From the NCBI RefSeq assembly GCF_000147695.2, contig NC_015958.1:1790001-1854000 (forward strand): DNA of 64,000 nucleotides, read 5' to 3'. A program made the translations under genes and the position numbers. The stretch comes from Thermoanaerobacter wiegelii Rt8.B1. Lineage in GTDB: Bacteria > Bacillota > Thermoanaerobacteria > Thermoanaerobacterales > Thermoanaerobacteraceae. Positions 1-10,759 of this stretch are shown in pieces. Within the stretch, counting starts at the first letter, position 1. Each line of letters opens with the position of its first letter. The notes below the pieces were generated by a model. It saw only the letters and a program-made list of their open reading frames with translations, made no database searches and was not told the DNA's origin.

Positions 1-562
1 TAACATACCCCTCATTGTATTTACCTTGATTAGCAATATGAGGGTCATAAGCAAGATAAAGTTTATAATCTTATACATTCCCTTTCAATGCTTCAAATGT
101 TGTCTTCATAATAACAGAATTCCTTCTAGGATCAGTGAATATCTCTTTTGTAATCCTATATCTTCCTTGTTTGTCAGTATTTATTAGTTTAAATGCTAAA
201 GACCTAGTGTTGAGTTTCTCCACTTTGCTCACTGTATCCTTTGTCTCATCAGAAACAAAACTTTTTCCGTCAGTTACTAAAAATTTTAAAAATTTGCTAT
301 TAGCCATATCAATCGTGGGATAGTAAACTTCTGATATTGCACCATGAGTCAAAGTAAACCATACCTTTGAAACATCATTATTTGCAGTTCCAATGCCTTG
401 TTTTTGAGCAGATGCCCAAGTGTCCTCTTTGCCAGGTGCCTGTGGTGCTTCATTAGCAGTTAAGTGCTGAATTTTTACATAAGAAACATCAGAAGAACAT
501 CCTGAAAAAATAGTTATTGAAAAAATTATTAAAAATAATATCGCTACAATTTTTCTATTCAT
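1..562 (-). pseudogene. cga: Glucoamylase (GH15) lipoprotein, 5' part, broken by an in-frame stop
   Basis: The first 163 codons encode a lipoprotein signal peptide (hydrophobic stretch ending in FSGC) followed by the N-terminal beta domain typical of bacterial glucoamylases, with motifs such as WASAQKQGIGTA, WFTLTHGAISEVYYP and ITKEIFTDP. A TAA stop at 71-73 ends the frame after EALKGNV. The same frame stays open beyond it to the window edge and reads DYKLYLAYDPHIANQGKYN, which continues the family pattern, so one codon (probably AAA) has become TAA. The ribosome site GGAGGTG lies 7 bases before the ATG. The catalytic domain lies outside the window. The enzyme would release glucose from starch ends outside the cell. 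Family call is confident; the nonsense mutation is read directly. Confidence 0.85.
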
Positions 563-589
563 CTAATAACACCTCCGTCTTATATCTCT

Positions 590-625
590 ATTTTATCTCA
601 AATCATAACTTTGTGCAAACGTTTG
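590..625 (-). promoter_or_regulatory. Glucoamylase promoter with CAAACGTTTG operator over the -35 box
   Basis: Reading the minus strand, a -35 box TTGCAC (613-618) and a -10 box TAAAAT (590-595) are 17 bases apart, just upstream of the glucoamylase gene. The perfect 10-base palindrome CAAACGTTTG (616-625) overlaps the -35 box. A central CG flanked by AAA/TTT is typical of LacI-family operators, including CcpA cre sites, so sugar-dependent repression is likely. The protein that binds is inferred. Confidence 0.5.
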
Positions 626-630
626 TTATG

Positions 631-665
631 AATAAAAAAGAAAAAATACACTTAGAAAGTGTATT
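631..665 (-). terminator. Intrinsic terminator of the dnaE-pfkA-pyk-thioesterase run
   Basis: The inverted repeat AATACACTT/AAGTGTATT (645-665, 3-base loop) is followed on the minus strand by a T-rich tract (plus-strand A run at 631-646). It lies about 70 bases after the stop codon of the thioesterase gene. Confidence 0.75.
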
Positions 666-737
666 GAGAAAAAATCGGTTACCCTATTATTTATTATAAC
701 TCATTTTAATAGTATTTTATACCATTTTTTATAAATT

Positions 738-1154
738 TTAATCACAGCATTTTGCAAGCATTTCATAAACTTCTGGCATTACTTTTTTTAAATTGATAGG
801 CTTTTTTTCAAGATTTGTAAAGGGATGCTCTGTATAACCTTGTGCTAAAAGTTTGTTATCCTCTTTGCGTATTATATCATATAAAAATTTAAGACGAGTT
901 CCTTTCACAAATTCTAATCGTGTTCGTATTATTATGAGGTCATCGTACAAAGCAGAAGAAAAATATTTACACTGAGCGTCAATTACAGGTAGCATTACAT
1001 TTTTTTCTTCTAAGCTTCTGTAGGACATCCCCAAAGAGCGAAAAAACTCCGTCCTGCCAATTTCAAACCAATTAAAATAATTGGAATAGTAAACTATACC
1101 CATTTTGTCCGTTTCTCCGTATCGAACCCTTACCTCGGCATCCCATACATGCAT
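738..1154 (-). CDS. Acyl-CoA thioesterase, YbgC/FadM-type hotdog fold
   Basis: A 138-residue protein of the 4-hydroxybenzoyl-CoA thioesterase family, the usual length for a single hotdog domain. The N-terminal motif VRYGETDKMGIVYYSNYFNWFE carries the active-site aspartate in the Y-x-E-T-D-x-M-G-x-V-Y pattern, and RTEFFRSLG follows. It probably hydrolyses short or medium acyl-CoA esters in the cytosol; the substrate cannot be read from sequence. It is the last gene of the run after pyk (52-base gap) and is followed by a terminator. Ribosome site GGAGTGA supports the ATG at 1154. Confidence 0.85.
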   Translation of the reverse strand: MHVWDAEVRVRYGETDKMGIVYYSNYFNWFEIGRTEFFRSLGMSYRSLEEKNVMLPVIDAQCKYFSSALYDDLIIIRTRLEFVKGTRLKFLYDIIRKEDNKLLAQGYTEHPFTNLEKKPINLKKVMPEVYEMLAKCCD

Positions 1155-1205
1155 AATTTAAATCACTCCTTAAAAAAACAAAGACAAGAGAAAATCTTGT
1201 CTTAT

Positions 1206-2957
<1,752 letters not shown>

Positions 2958-2979
2958 ACCTTCACTCCCTAAAATTTAT

Positions 2980-3945
2980 TTATATAGACAATATCTTGCT
3001 GAGCTCATAAAGTTTTCTGTTAAACTCCTTTTTCATGGAAAGGGCTTCATCTATATCATCGTCTACAATTTGATTGTTTCGTATACTTATTATCCTCTTA
3101 GTTTTATTTTCCAAAAGCAACTCCACTGCTCTTGCTCCCATTTGGCTTGCCAATACCCTATCCATCACTGTAGGAGCTCCACCTCTTTGAATGTGCCCCA
3201 AAATAGTATACCTTAAGTCTAATTTTGGTAGCCTTTCTTTAATCATTTTCGCTAGTTCTGGAGCGCTCATAACTCCTTCTGCAAGGACAATTATATGATG
3301 AAGCTTTCCTCTCTTTATCCCGTAAGTAATTTTATCGCAAAGTTCATCGATGCTCCATTCCACTTCAGGAAGTATAATCATCTCCGCTCCACCAGCTAGA
3401 CCAGCATACAAAGCAATGTAACCCGCATTTCTTCCCATCACTTCTATTATATTTGCTCTCTCATGGGAAGTAGCAGTATCCCTTATTTTATTTATTGCAT
3501 CAATAACAGTATTACAAGCTGTATCAAAACCTATTGTATAATCTGTACAAGGTATGTCATTGTCAATTGTACCTGGAATTCCAATTGTATTTACATTCCA
3601 TTCTTCACTCAAAAGCTGGGCTCCTCTAAAAGAGCCATCTCCTCCAATTACAACGAGACCTTCTATTCCATGTTTTTGAAGGGTTTCGTAAGCTTTTTTG
3701 CGCACCTCTTTTTTCTTAAATTCTTCACATCTAGCAGTTCTCAAAATAGTACCGCCTTTTTGCAATATATCTCCTACTGAAGAAAGATTTAAGTCAATAA
3801 CTTCATCCTCTACTAAGCCTGCATATCCCCTCATAATACCTTTTACTTTAAGCCCATAATAAATTCCTGTCCTCACCACAGCCCTTATAGCTGCGTTCAT
3901 CCCTGGTGCATCTCCACCACTCGTAAGTATACCAATTGTTTTCAT
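2980..3945 (-). CDS. pfkA: ATP-dependent 6-phosphofructokinase
   Basis: Phosphorylates fructose 6-phosphate to the 1,6-bisphosphate. The 321 residues match the usual bacterial PfkA length. Visible motifs are [17 protein letters not shown] at the N terminus, GGDGSFRGA at the ATP site, [20 protein letters not shown] containing the catalytic aspartate, and [12 protein letters not shown]. Glycine after GGD (GGDGS) marks the ATP-dependent type, not the pyrophosphate type. Ribosome site GAGGAGG lies 6 bases before the ATG. It is the gene before pyk. Confidence 0.97.
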   Translation of the reverse strand: MKTIGILTSGGDAPGMNAAIRAVVRTGIYYGLKVKGIMRGYAGLVEDEVIDLNLSSVGDILQKGGTILRTARCEEFKKKEVRKKAYETLQKHGIEGLVVIGGDGSFRGAQLLSEEWNVNTIGIPGTIDNDIPCTDYTIGFDTACNTVIDAINKIRDTATSHERANIIEVMGRNAGYIALYAGLAGGAEMIILPEVEWSIDELCDKITYGIKRGKLHHIIVLAEGVMSAPELAKMIKERLPKLDLRYTILGHIQRGGAPTVMDRVLASQMGARAVELLLENKTKRIISIRNNQIVDDDIDEALSMKKEFNRKLYELSKILSI

Positions 3946-4021
3946 ACTTTACCTCCTCATTTTATCCCACATGGACTTTACTTGTCCCATTTTCGTTAAA
4001 GCAGCCCTTTCGGGCAAAAAA

Positions 4022-4219
4022 TTATAAGCCATACTCAATAATAATGCTTTGCGCATCTTGAGCTTCTGCTTTTGGAACCAAAACCTCACAATAAGAACCT
4101 TTTTTGTCTATTTTTTTATTAAGTTGACGCAATTTTACCAAAAAACCTTCTTTTGTTAAAACGTCTTTGACCTTTTCTGCTGTCTCCATATCTTGTGCCA
4201 TGTATATTACCGTCCACAT
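4022..4219 (-). CDS. Small conserved protein, DUF2007-like signalling fold
   Basis: A 65-residue protein beginning MWTVIYMAQDMETAEKVKDVLTKEGFLVKLRQL and ending in VLVPKAEAQDAQSIIIEYGL. The pattern of a strand, a helix placed to tell two states apart, and a closing strand-helix pair resembles the ferredoxin-like fold of DUF2007 putative signal-transducing proteins. No catalytic residues are visible, and the function is unknown. It sits between dnaE and pfkA, with the ribosome site GGAGG about 8 bases before the ATG. Confidence 0.7.
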   Translation of the reverse strand: MWTVIYMAQDMETAEKVKDVLTKEGFLVKLRQLNKKIDKKGSYCEVLVPKAEAQDAQSIIIEYGL

Positions 4220-4302
4220 AAAACGGCCTCCTTAGTATTTCTAAATTATATTTTAATCTATTTTTTTGCAGTTATCAACTCAAAAATTTGCAAATGCTTA
4301 TT

Positions 4303-7300
4303 TCAAATTACTTTGACATTTTCCTCTCCTAAAACAACATACAGTTGTTTAATTAATTCCTTACTTCCATTTACCCACAAGTCTCTATTAGCCGCCAATA
4401 ATTTTTTACTATTAAGCTTTAAAACTACTGGCATATTACCAGGATTTTTACGTAATATTTGTTTAACAATCTCAATCTTTGTAGAATCCTGCAAATTAAG
4501 ATAAAGTTTTTTCACTATCGCTTGTGACAACAGCTTAATTTCATCGCATAAAATCTTAGGCTCTTCCTCTTCCTTTAAACTAACCTTTCCTCTCACTACA
4601 ACCGGGTTGTCTTCTTTTATTATACTGGAATACTTTTCATATACAGTTGGAAATACTATTACTTCTACAGTACCATATAAGTCCTCAATTGTGACAAAAG
4701 CCATCATATTGTTATTTTTGGTAAATTTAATTTTTTTTGTAGCTATAACTCCTGCTATCACTACTTCTTGGTTATCTTGCAATTTAGGCTGAAACATTTC
4801 CTCTTCGCTAACTTTAAAATCCAAAGTAGTGGCATTAGTAATTTTAGGAATATCCTCCATGTATTCTTCTAGAGGATGCCCACTTATATAAAGACCTAAA
4901 GTTTCTTTTTCCATGGACAACAATCTGTTTTTAGGAAATTCTTCTAAATCAGGAAATTCAAATTCCACCCCATGACTTTGTTCTACTTCTCCAAATAAAG
5001 AAATCTGCCCATTTAAATTATTATTTCTATTTTTCTTTATATTTTCCATTAATTTGTCATATACTGATAGAAGTTGAGAACGCCGCACTCCAAAAGAACT
5101 AAAAGCTCCTGCTTTAATTAAGCTTTCCACTGCTTTTTTATTTAATTGACTGTCCTGCATCCTCTCAAAAAAGTCGACTACAGATTTAAATTTCCCATTT
5201 CTTTCTCTTTCACTTACGATTTCCATTGTCATATTTAAACCAACATTTTTTACTGCACTAAGGCCAAACCTTATTTTATCCTCTACCACTGTAAAATATG
5301 AATCACTCTCATTTATATCTGGCGGTAGCACTTTTATACCCATTTTTTTACACACCTGAACATAAAAAGCAATCTTGTCCAAGTTATCTACAAAACTGTT
5401 TAAAAGAGCTGCCATAAATTCTACAGGATAATACCTTTTCAAATATGCAGTCTGATAAGCTATAACAGCATAAGCCGCAGCATGAGATTTATTAAAAGCA
5501 TAGTTTGCAAAATCTAGCATTTCGTCAAAAAGTTTATTAGCAGTTGCCTCGTCTAATCCATTTCTTAAAGCCCCTGGAACTATCACATTTCCCTCTTCAT
5601 CAACTATCCCATAGATAAAATTCTTTCTTTCTTGTTCCATTACATCCATTTTCTTTTTAGCCATAGCTCGTCTTACCAAGTCAGACCTGCCTAAAGAGTA
5701 ACCAGCGACATCTCTTACAATTTGCATAACTTGCTCCTGATACACCATGCAGCCATAAGTTACGTCTAAAATTGGCTTTAAAAGAGGATGGTCATAGACT
5801 ATACTCTCTGGGTGATTTCTATTTGCAAGATATCTTGGAATTTGGTCCATAGGTCCGGGGCGATAGAGAGAAATTCCTGCTATTATGTCCTCAAGGTTTT
5901 TAGGCTTTAATTCTGTCATAAACTGTTTCATTCCTGGAGACTCTAATTGAAAAACTCCTTCTGTTTCCCCTTTTGATATAAGTTCATAAACTTTAGGGTC
6001 ATCGTACTCCATAGAATCAAAGTCTATAATCACACCCTTGTTCTTTTTTACCATTTCAATTGTATCCCTTATAACCGTCAAAGTTCTCAGTCCCAAAAAG
6101 TCCATCTTCAAAAGTCCTAACTCTTCAAGGGTGGTCATCGGAAATTGGGTCACTATGGAATCCTCATTTTTTTGCAGTGGCACGTAGTTGACAAGGGGTT
6201 CTTTTGATATTACTACTCCCGCAGCATGAGTAGAGGCATGTCTAGGAAGGCCTTCTAAAGACCTGGAAATATCAATAAGCTGTTTTACTTTTTCTTCATT
6301 TTCGTATCGCGCTTTAAGTTCAGGGTTTAAAGATAAAGCTTTATCAATAGTCATTCCCAATTCAAAAGGAATCATTTTAGCTATTGTATCTACCTCTGCA
6401 TAGGGATAATTTAAAGCCCTTCCTACATCCCTTATAACCGCTCTCGCCGCCATTGTACCAAAAGTTATAATTTGAGCCACATTGTCCTTACCATATTTTT
6501 TTACAACGTAATCAATTACTTCTTGTCTTCTCTCATAACAAAAGTCTGAATCAATATCAGGCATGCTGACCCTCTCAGGGTTTAAAAACCTCTCAAAAAG
6601 AAGGTTGTATTTTATAGGATCTATGTTGGTTATTCCCAACGTATAGGCTACCAAACTACCTGCCGCAGAACCTCTTCCTGGTCCCGTCATAATCCCGTTG
6701 TCTTTTGCAAACTTTATAAAGTCCCACACTATGAGGAAATAATCCACATATCCCATTTGCTTTATCACAGAAAGTTCGTAATCTAATCTTTCAATCACTT
6801 CTTTGCTTGGATTTTTGTACCTCTTGTACAATCCTTCATAACATAAATTTCTCAAATATTCATAGGAATCAACGCCTTCTGGCAAATCGTATTTGGGCAA
6901 TTTCGTCTTATTAAACTCAAATTCTACATTGCACATGTCTGCAATCTTCTCAGTATTTTCAATGGCCTCTTTACAACAAGAAAAAAGATTCTCCATCTCT
7001 TCTGGAGATTTTAAATAAAATTCATCAGTTGGAAAAGACATGCGATCTTCATCATCAATTGTCTTCCCTGTTTGAATGCACAAAAGCACTTCATGAGCTT
7101 TTGCGTCTTTTTTTTCAAGATAGTGTACATCATTAGTAGCAACTAAAGGTATTCCTGTCTCTTTGGATAGTCTTATAAGCTCTTTATTTACCTTTTGCTG
7201 TTCTAAAATTCCATGGTCCTGCAGTTCTAAATAAAAATTCCCTCGTCCAAAAATAGAGTCGTAAAAAAGTGCTGCCTCTTTCGCTTTTTCATACTCACCT

Positions 7301-7740
7301 CTTAAGATATAAGAGGGAACTTCTCCTGCAAGGCAAGCACTTAAAGCGATTAGCCCCTCACTGTGCTCTTTTAAAAACTCTCTGTCAACTCGCGGTTTAT
7401 AATAAAAGCCCTCAATTGAAGCCACAGTCACTATCTTCATTAAATTTTTATACCCTGTCATATCTTTTGCCAGTAACACCAAGTGATAATTTTCATTATC
7501 AATCCCATATTCTCTATCCTGCATGCTTCGAGGGGCTACATAAATTTCACAGCCTATAATAGGTTTTATTCCTTGTGCTACTGCTTCTTTATAAAAATCT
7601 ATTGCGCCATACATCACTCCATGGTCTGTAATAGCTATGGCTTTCATGTTTAACTCTTTAGTTTTAGCAATTAAATCCTTGATTCTGCAAGAACCGTCAA
7701 GTAAACTGTATTCAGAATGAACGTGTAAATGGACAAACAT
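4303..7740 (-). CDS. dnaE: DNA polymerase III alpha subunit, DnaE type
   Basis: A replicative DNA polymerase subunit of 1145 residues, within the DnaE range. The N terminus is a PHP domain (HVHSEYSLLDGSCRI, ITDHGVMYGAIDFYKEA). The palm catalytic motif PDIDSDFCYERRQEVIDYV holds two of the acidic metal ligands, and GPGRGSAAGSLVAYTLGI lies just before it. Helix-hairpin-helix and OB-fold regions follow (for example VVIAGVIATKKIKFTKNNNMMAFVTIEDL). In low-GC Firmicutes this enzyme works beside PolC. Ribosome site TAGGTGAT precedes the ATG. The next gene upstream ends only 10 bases away. Confidence 0.97.
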   Translation of the reverse strand: MFVHLHVHSEYSLLDGSCRIKDLIAKTKELNMKAIAITDHGVMYGAIDFYKEAVAQGIKPIIGCEIYVAPRSMQDREYGIDNENYHLVLLAKDMTGYKNLMKIVTVASIEGFYYKPRVDREFLKEHSEGLIALSACLAGEVPSYILRGEYEKAKEAALFYDSIFGRGNFYLELQDHGILEQQKVNKELIRLSKETGIPLVATNDVHYLEKKDAKAHEVLLCIQTGKTIDDEDRMSFPTDEFYLKSPEEMENLFSCCKEAIENTEKIADMCNVEFEFNKTKLPKYDLPEGVDSYEYLRNLCYEGLYKRYKNPSKEVIERLDYELSVIKQMGYVDYFLIVWDFIKFAKDNGIMTGPGRGSAAGSLVAYTLGITNIDPIKYNLLFERFLNPERVSMPDIDSDFCYERRQEVIDYVVKKYGKDNVAQIITFGTMAARAVIRDVGRALNYPYAEVDTIAKMIPFELGMTIDKALSLNPELKARYENEEKVKQLIDISRSLEGLPRHASTHAAGVVISKEPLVNYVPLQKNEDSIVTQFPMTTLEELGLLKMDFLGLRTLTVIRDTIEMVKKNKGVIIDFDSMEYDDPKVYELISKGETEGVFQLESPGMKQFMTELKPKNLEDIIAGISLYRPGPMDQIPRYLANRNHPESIVYDHPLLKPILDVTYGCMVYQEQVMQIVRDVAGYSLGRSDLVRRAMAKKKMDVMEQERKNFIYGIVDEEGNVIVPGALRNGLDEATANKLFDEMLDFANYAFNKSHAAAYAVIAYQTAYLKRYYPVEFMAALLNSFVDNLDKIAFYVQVCKKMGIKVLPPDINESDSYFTVVEDKIRFGLSAVKNVGLNMTMEIVSERERNGKFKSVVDFFERMQDSQLNKKAVESLIKAGAFSSFGVRRSQLLSVYDKLMENIKKNRNNNLNGQISLFGEVEQSHGVEFEFPDLEEFPKNRLLSMEKETLGLYISGHPLEEYMEDIPKITNATTLDFKVSEEEMFQPKLQDNQEVVIAGVIATKKIKFTKNNNMMAFVTIEDLYGTVEVIVFPTVYEKYSSIIKEDNPVVVRGKVSLKEEEEPKILCDEIKLLSQAIVKKLYLNLQDSTKIEIVKQILRKNPGNMPVVLKLNSKKLLAANRDLWVNGSKELIKQLYVVLGEENVKVI

Positions 7741-7750
7741 AATATATCAC

Positions 7751-9058
7751 CTAAGCCATCTTTATTCTTTTAGAAAGCCTGACAGACATCAACGCCTTTG
7801 CAATTTCTTCTTTTTCATGAATGATTTGAATTTCCAACTTACTAAAATTATTACTAACCTCTATTATTTTTGCGAAAACTTCTATTACTTCTTCTGTGCG
7901 CATGGGTTTTATAAAATAAATTGAGAAATTATCCAAAACTGCATCATATCTTTTATTCTGCGTTATAGCAAAAATACCAGATTCACACATTAACATCATC
8001 AAGGCACTGCTACTTACTGTACCAAATTGGTTAATCATCATCGAAGGAATCTTACCTTTAAATTTTACTCCATTTTCTATTTTTTCCATATCAAAATCTT
8101 TAAAAATTGTATCTTGAATAGCTTCACTAATCTGGGGCTGTTTTGTCGTATAATGTAGGGCCTTAATTACATCTTCCCTGCTTATAAGTCCTATCAATTC
8201 TCTGCCACGAGTCACAGGTAGTATCTCTACATTCCACCATATCATCAGATGGGCTGCATAAGAGAGCGTAGTAGTATCCGTTACAAATACAGGGTTAGGA
8301 GTCATAATACTCCCAATTTTATCATCATCCGATGCAGTGGCAACATCTCTTGAAGTTACCATACCGACTAACATCCCTTTAGAATCAACAACGGGATATC
8401 TGGTATGTTTAGTCTCTGTATATAATTTTTTCCAATCTTTTACTGTTTGTTGAGGCGTCATATAGATTGGATTATATGTCATTACGTCGCTGACGTACAA
8501 AATCTTTTTTCGTGTCATACTTTCATTGATCGCCTTGTTTATAAGAGTCGCTACAGTAAAAGTGTCATAAGAAGTAGATATAAGCGGCAATGAAAGCTTA
8601 TCCGCCAGTTCTTTTATGTGAGGTAACGTATCAAAACCTCCTGTAATCATCACTGCTGCCCCTGCTTTCAAAGCCGCTTCCTGCGCATCTTCTCTATTTC
8701 CCAAAATTACAAGGTCCCCTGGAGTTATGTACTTCACCATTTCATCAATGGTCATGGCTCCAATTAGAAACTTGTGAAGTTCCATCCCCATTCCACCATG
8801 GCCGCCTAATACTGTCCCTTCTACTACATCTGTAATAACCTCATAAGTAAGACGGTCAAAAAATGGATCTTTTTGTTTCCTTCTTATAGTTCCCACTCTT
8901 GGAATCGTAGTCACAAGCATTAAATTTTCTGCATCCTTTATAGCTTTGTAAGCAGTACCTTCACTTATATGTAAAGCCTGTGCAAGACCTCTTACTGAAA
9001 TTTTTGTACCTTCAGGTAAATTTTTTATATATTCCAATACAATTTCATTTTTTTTCAT
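7751..9058 (-). CDS. HTH-DRTGG-CBS-hotdog regulatory protein, YtoI-like
   Basis: A 435-residue regulator with four parts in order: a GntR-like helix-turn-helix (ISVRGLAQALHISEGTAYKAIKDAEN), a DRTGG domain (about 70-190, including GDLVILGNREDAQEAALKAGAAVMITGGF), a CBS pair (about 195-310, VSDVMTYNPIYMTP and GLISREDVIKAL) and a C-terminal thioesterase-like hotdog domain. This matches Bacillus YtoI. CBS pairs usually bind adenine nucleotides, so it may couple energy or acyl-CoA state to transcription; its targets are not known. The second in-frame ATG at 9058 was chosen because AAAGG is 9 bases upstream; the first ATG overlaps that site. Confidence 0.85.
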   Translation of the reverse strand: MKKNEIVLEYIKNLPEGTKISVRGLAQALHISEGTAYKAIKDAENLMLVTTIPRVGTIRRKQKDPFFDRLTYEVITDVVEGTVLGGHGGMGMELHKFLIGAMTIDEMVKYITPGDLVILGNREDAQEAALKAGAAVMITGGFDTLPHIKELADKLSLPLISTSYDTFTVATLINKAINESMTRKKILYVSDVMTYNPIYMTPQQTVKDWKKLYTETKHTRYPVVDSKGMLVGMVTSRDVATASDDDKIGSIMTPNPVFVTDTTTLSYAAHLMIWWNVEILPVTRGRELIGLISREDVIKALHYTTKQPQISEAIQDTIFKDFDMEKIENGVKFKGKIPSMMINQFGTVSSSALMMLMCESGIFAITQNKRYDAVLDNFSIYFIKPMRTEEVIEVFAKIIEVSNNFSKLEIQIIHEKEEIAKALMSVRLSKRIKMA

Positions 9059-9076
9059 AACTATCATCCTTTATAC

Positions 9077-9106
9077 AAAAAAGGTTTCTAAAAAGAAACC
9101 TTTTTT
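9077..9106 (-). terminator. Intrinsic terminator after the HPr gene
   Basis: Perfect inverted repeat AAAAAAGGTTTCT/AGAAACCTTTTTT with a 4-base loop directly after the HPr stop codon. The T run on the minus strand makes it a strong terminator; the plus strand would read the same. Confidence 0.85.
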
Positions 9107-9108
9107 GT

Positions 9109-9375
9109 TTACTCCTCACCGAATTTTGATTCAATGAGGTCGACCAATGCTTTTATAGCAGCCTCTTCGTCGTCTCCTTCGGCACTCAATTTGACAACAT
9201 TGCCTTGTGAAACTCCAAGAGACATAATTCCCATTATACTTTTGGCATTTACTTTTTTGTTATCCTTCTCTACCCATATTTGTGAGGAAAATTTGCTAGC
9301 AGTTTGTACAAATAATGCTGCAGGTCTTGCATGAAGCCCCGTCTTATTTTTAATTTCAATCGTAACTTCTTTCAT
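9109..9375 (-). CDS. ptsH: HPr-family phosphocarrier protein with His15 and Ser46
   Basis: An 88-residue HPr. The active-site histidine is at position 15 (TGLHARPAA) and the regulatory serine at position 46 ([12 protein letters not shown]). The locus, directly after whiA, is where Bacillus carries crh, whose residue 15 is not a histidine. This protein keeps the histidine and so could act in sugar phosphorylation as well as in CcpA signalling through Ser46. No enzyme I gene is in the window. The gene overlaps the whiA stop by one base and has the ribosome site AGAGGAGAG. A crh-like role is inference from position. Confidence 0.9.
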   Translation of the reverse strand: MKEVTIEIKNKTGLHARPAALFVQTASKFSSQIWVEKDNKKVNAKSIMGIMSLGVSQGNVVKLSAEGDDEEAAIKALVDLIESKFGEE

Positions 9376-10331
9376 TATTGAACTCTCCTCTCTTTCAATT
9401 TCTTTGAAATTTCTTCAATTTTCCTAAGTCTATGATTCACTCCTGACTTACCGACAGGAGGAACTAGCATTTGTCCTAATTCTTTTAAGCTCAGATCAGG
9501 ATAATTAATCCTGAGTTCCGCCACCTCTTTCAAATTAGGCGGCAAATAATCAAGTCCTACTGTCTCTTTAATGTAATTTATACTCTCTATTTGCCTTAAA
9601 GATGCATTAATAGTTTTTGTCAAATTTGCAGTTTCACAATTTACAATTCTATTTACATTGTTTCTCATTTCTTTGTATACTCGTATATTTTCCAAGTTCA
9701 AAAGAGCACTGTGGGCCCCCATTATATTTAAAACATCAACAATTTGCTCTCCTTCTTTTAAGTATACTACATAATTATTTTTTCTTGCAATAACCTTTGA
9801 ATTTAAGTCAAAAGAATTTATCAATTTGCTTAAATCTTTTCCGTGTTCTAAATTATGAGTAATAAACTCCATATGATAAGCTTTTTCAGGATCGCTTATT
9901 GAACCACCCCCTAAAAAAGCTCCTCTTAAATAAGCTTTTTTTGCTTTACTGTTTTTTACAATCTTTTTGTCTATCCCATAATTTAATTTTATATGACCTT
10001 TTTCATAATTCAATATCTTAACTTTACCCAAAATTTCTTCTACAATTTTTGTATCAGGTACAAATATGAGATAGGTTAAGGTTTTTTTAAGATACTTACC
10101 TCTTCTTACCATTGTCTCAGGAATTATCCCAAATAAATCTTTTATTAACTTAAAAACTAATCTCGCCACAGAGGCATTTTCTGTAGTAAAGGTTAAAGAA
10201 ATTTTCCTATTGCCATATATCGAAATGCTGCCTATCGTCCTAATCAAAGCAGCTAACTCTGCTATTTTACTTTCTTCATCTTCAGGATAAATCCTTGCTA
10301 ATTCGTCTTTTGTATCTGAAGAAAATGACAT
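9375..10331 (-). CDS. whiA: WhiA, sporulation/division DNA-binding protein
   Basis: A 318-residue WhiA protein. The N-terminal part is the LAGLIDADG-like fold (for example [24 protein letters not shown]), and the C terminus is a helix-turn-helix ([29 protein letters not shown]), which is the most conserved stretch of the family. WhiA affects division and chromosome segregation in Bacillus. In many Firmicutes it follows rapZ-yvcK; here those genes are about 11 kb away, so the cluster is split. Ribosome site GAGGTGATG precedes the ATG. Confidence 0.95.
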   Translation of the reverse strand: MSFSSDTKDELARIYPEDEESKIAELAALIRTIGSISIYGNRKISLTFTTENASVARLVFKLIKDLFGIIPETMVRRGKYLKKTLTYLIFVPDTKIVEEILGKVKILNYEKGHIKLNYGIDKKIVKNSKAKKAYLRGAFLGGGSISDPEKAYHMEFITHNLEHGKDLSKLINSFDLNSKVIARKNNYVVYLKEGEQIVDVLNIMGAHSALLNLENIRVYKEMRNNVNRIVNCETANLTKTINASLRQIESINYIKETVGLDYLPPNLKEVAELRINYPDLSLKELGQMLVPPVGKSGVNHRLRKIEEISKKLKERRVQ

Positions 10332-10377
10332 AAAGCATCACCTCAACAGGCTTATCTTTATTATACTACATTATTTC

Positions 10378-10420
10378 AAAAAAAACCCCTTTCAAAAACA
10401 AATGAATAAAAGGGGTTTTT
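10378..10420 (-). terminator. Intrinsic terminator after the small Trp/Tyr-rich gene
   Basis: Inverted repeat AAAAACCCCTTT (10381-10392) / AAAAGGGGTTTTT (10408-10420), followed on the minus strand by eight T residues. It ends the 80-residue gene just upstream. Confidence 0.8.
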
Positions 10421-10426
10421 ACACTT

Positions 10427-10669
10427 CTATAACAAACTACAATAATTTTTCTTTTCCCATTCAATATATTTAGGTGAATTTTTCCAATTATGTCTTTCTT
10501 CAGAATTACACCATTCCTTGAACTCTTTGTAATCTTTCCACTCTTCATATTCACTTGCTTCAACTAATTTTTTTAATGTGATAAGCTTTGTAATGTCGTA
10601 ACTTCCATACAATCTCTCATAATCCTTATAGTATTGATAATCTCTGCCATAGCGGGATGTATCTTTCAT
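10427..10669 (-). CDS. Small charged Tyr/Trp-rich protein of unknown function
   Basis: An 80-residue protein starting MKDTSRYGRDYQYYKDYERLYG. It is rich in tyrosine, tryptophan, lysine and glutamate, including EYEEWKDYKEFKEWCNSEERHNW. No signal peptide or membrane segment is seen. The repeated xEWxx pattern suggests short amphipathic helices. The start at 10669 is preferred to the longer frame because GGGGTGATGG lies just before it; the longer version would run through the upstream terminator hairpin. A terminator follows it. I do not recognise a function. Confidence 0.6.
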   Translation of the reverse strand: MKDTSRYGRDYQYYKDYERLYGSYDITKLITLKKLVEASEYEEWKDYKEFKEWCNSEERHNWKNSPKYIEWEKKNYCSLL

Positions 10670-10688
10670 ACCATCACCCCTGTTTTTT

Positions 10689-10716
10689 AAAAAATATAGG
10701 GGAATTTTCATTCCCC
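10689..10716 (-). terminator. Intrinsic terminator after cyclomaltodextrinase
   Basis: Hairpin GGGGAAT (10699-10705) / ATTCCCC (10710-10716), followed on the minus strand by TATATTTTTT. It separates the cyclomaltodextrinase gene from the small gene after it. Confidence 0.75.
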
Positions 10717-10759
10717 TTTATTTTTCTACCTTCATATTATTCACTTAAACTCAGATTGG

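Noticed and set aside
10366-10563. A 65-residue minus-strand frame overlapping the small Tyr/Trp-rich gene
   Set aside because: It runs through the terminator hairpin and is out of frame with the better supported gene.
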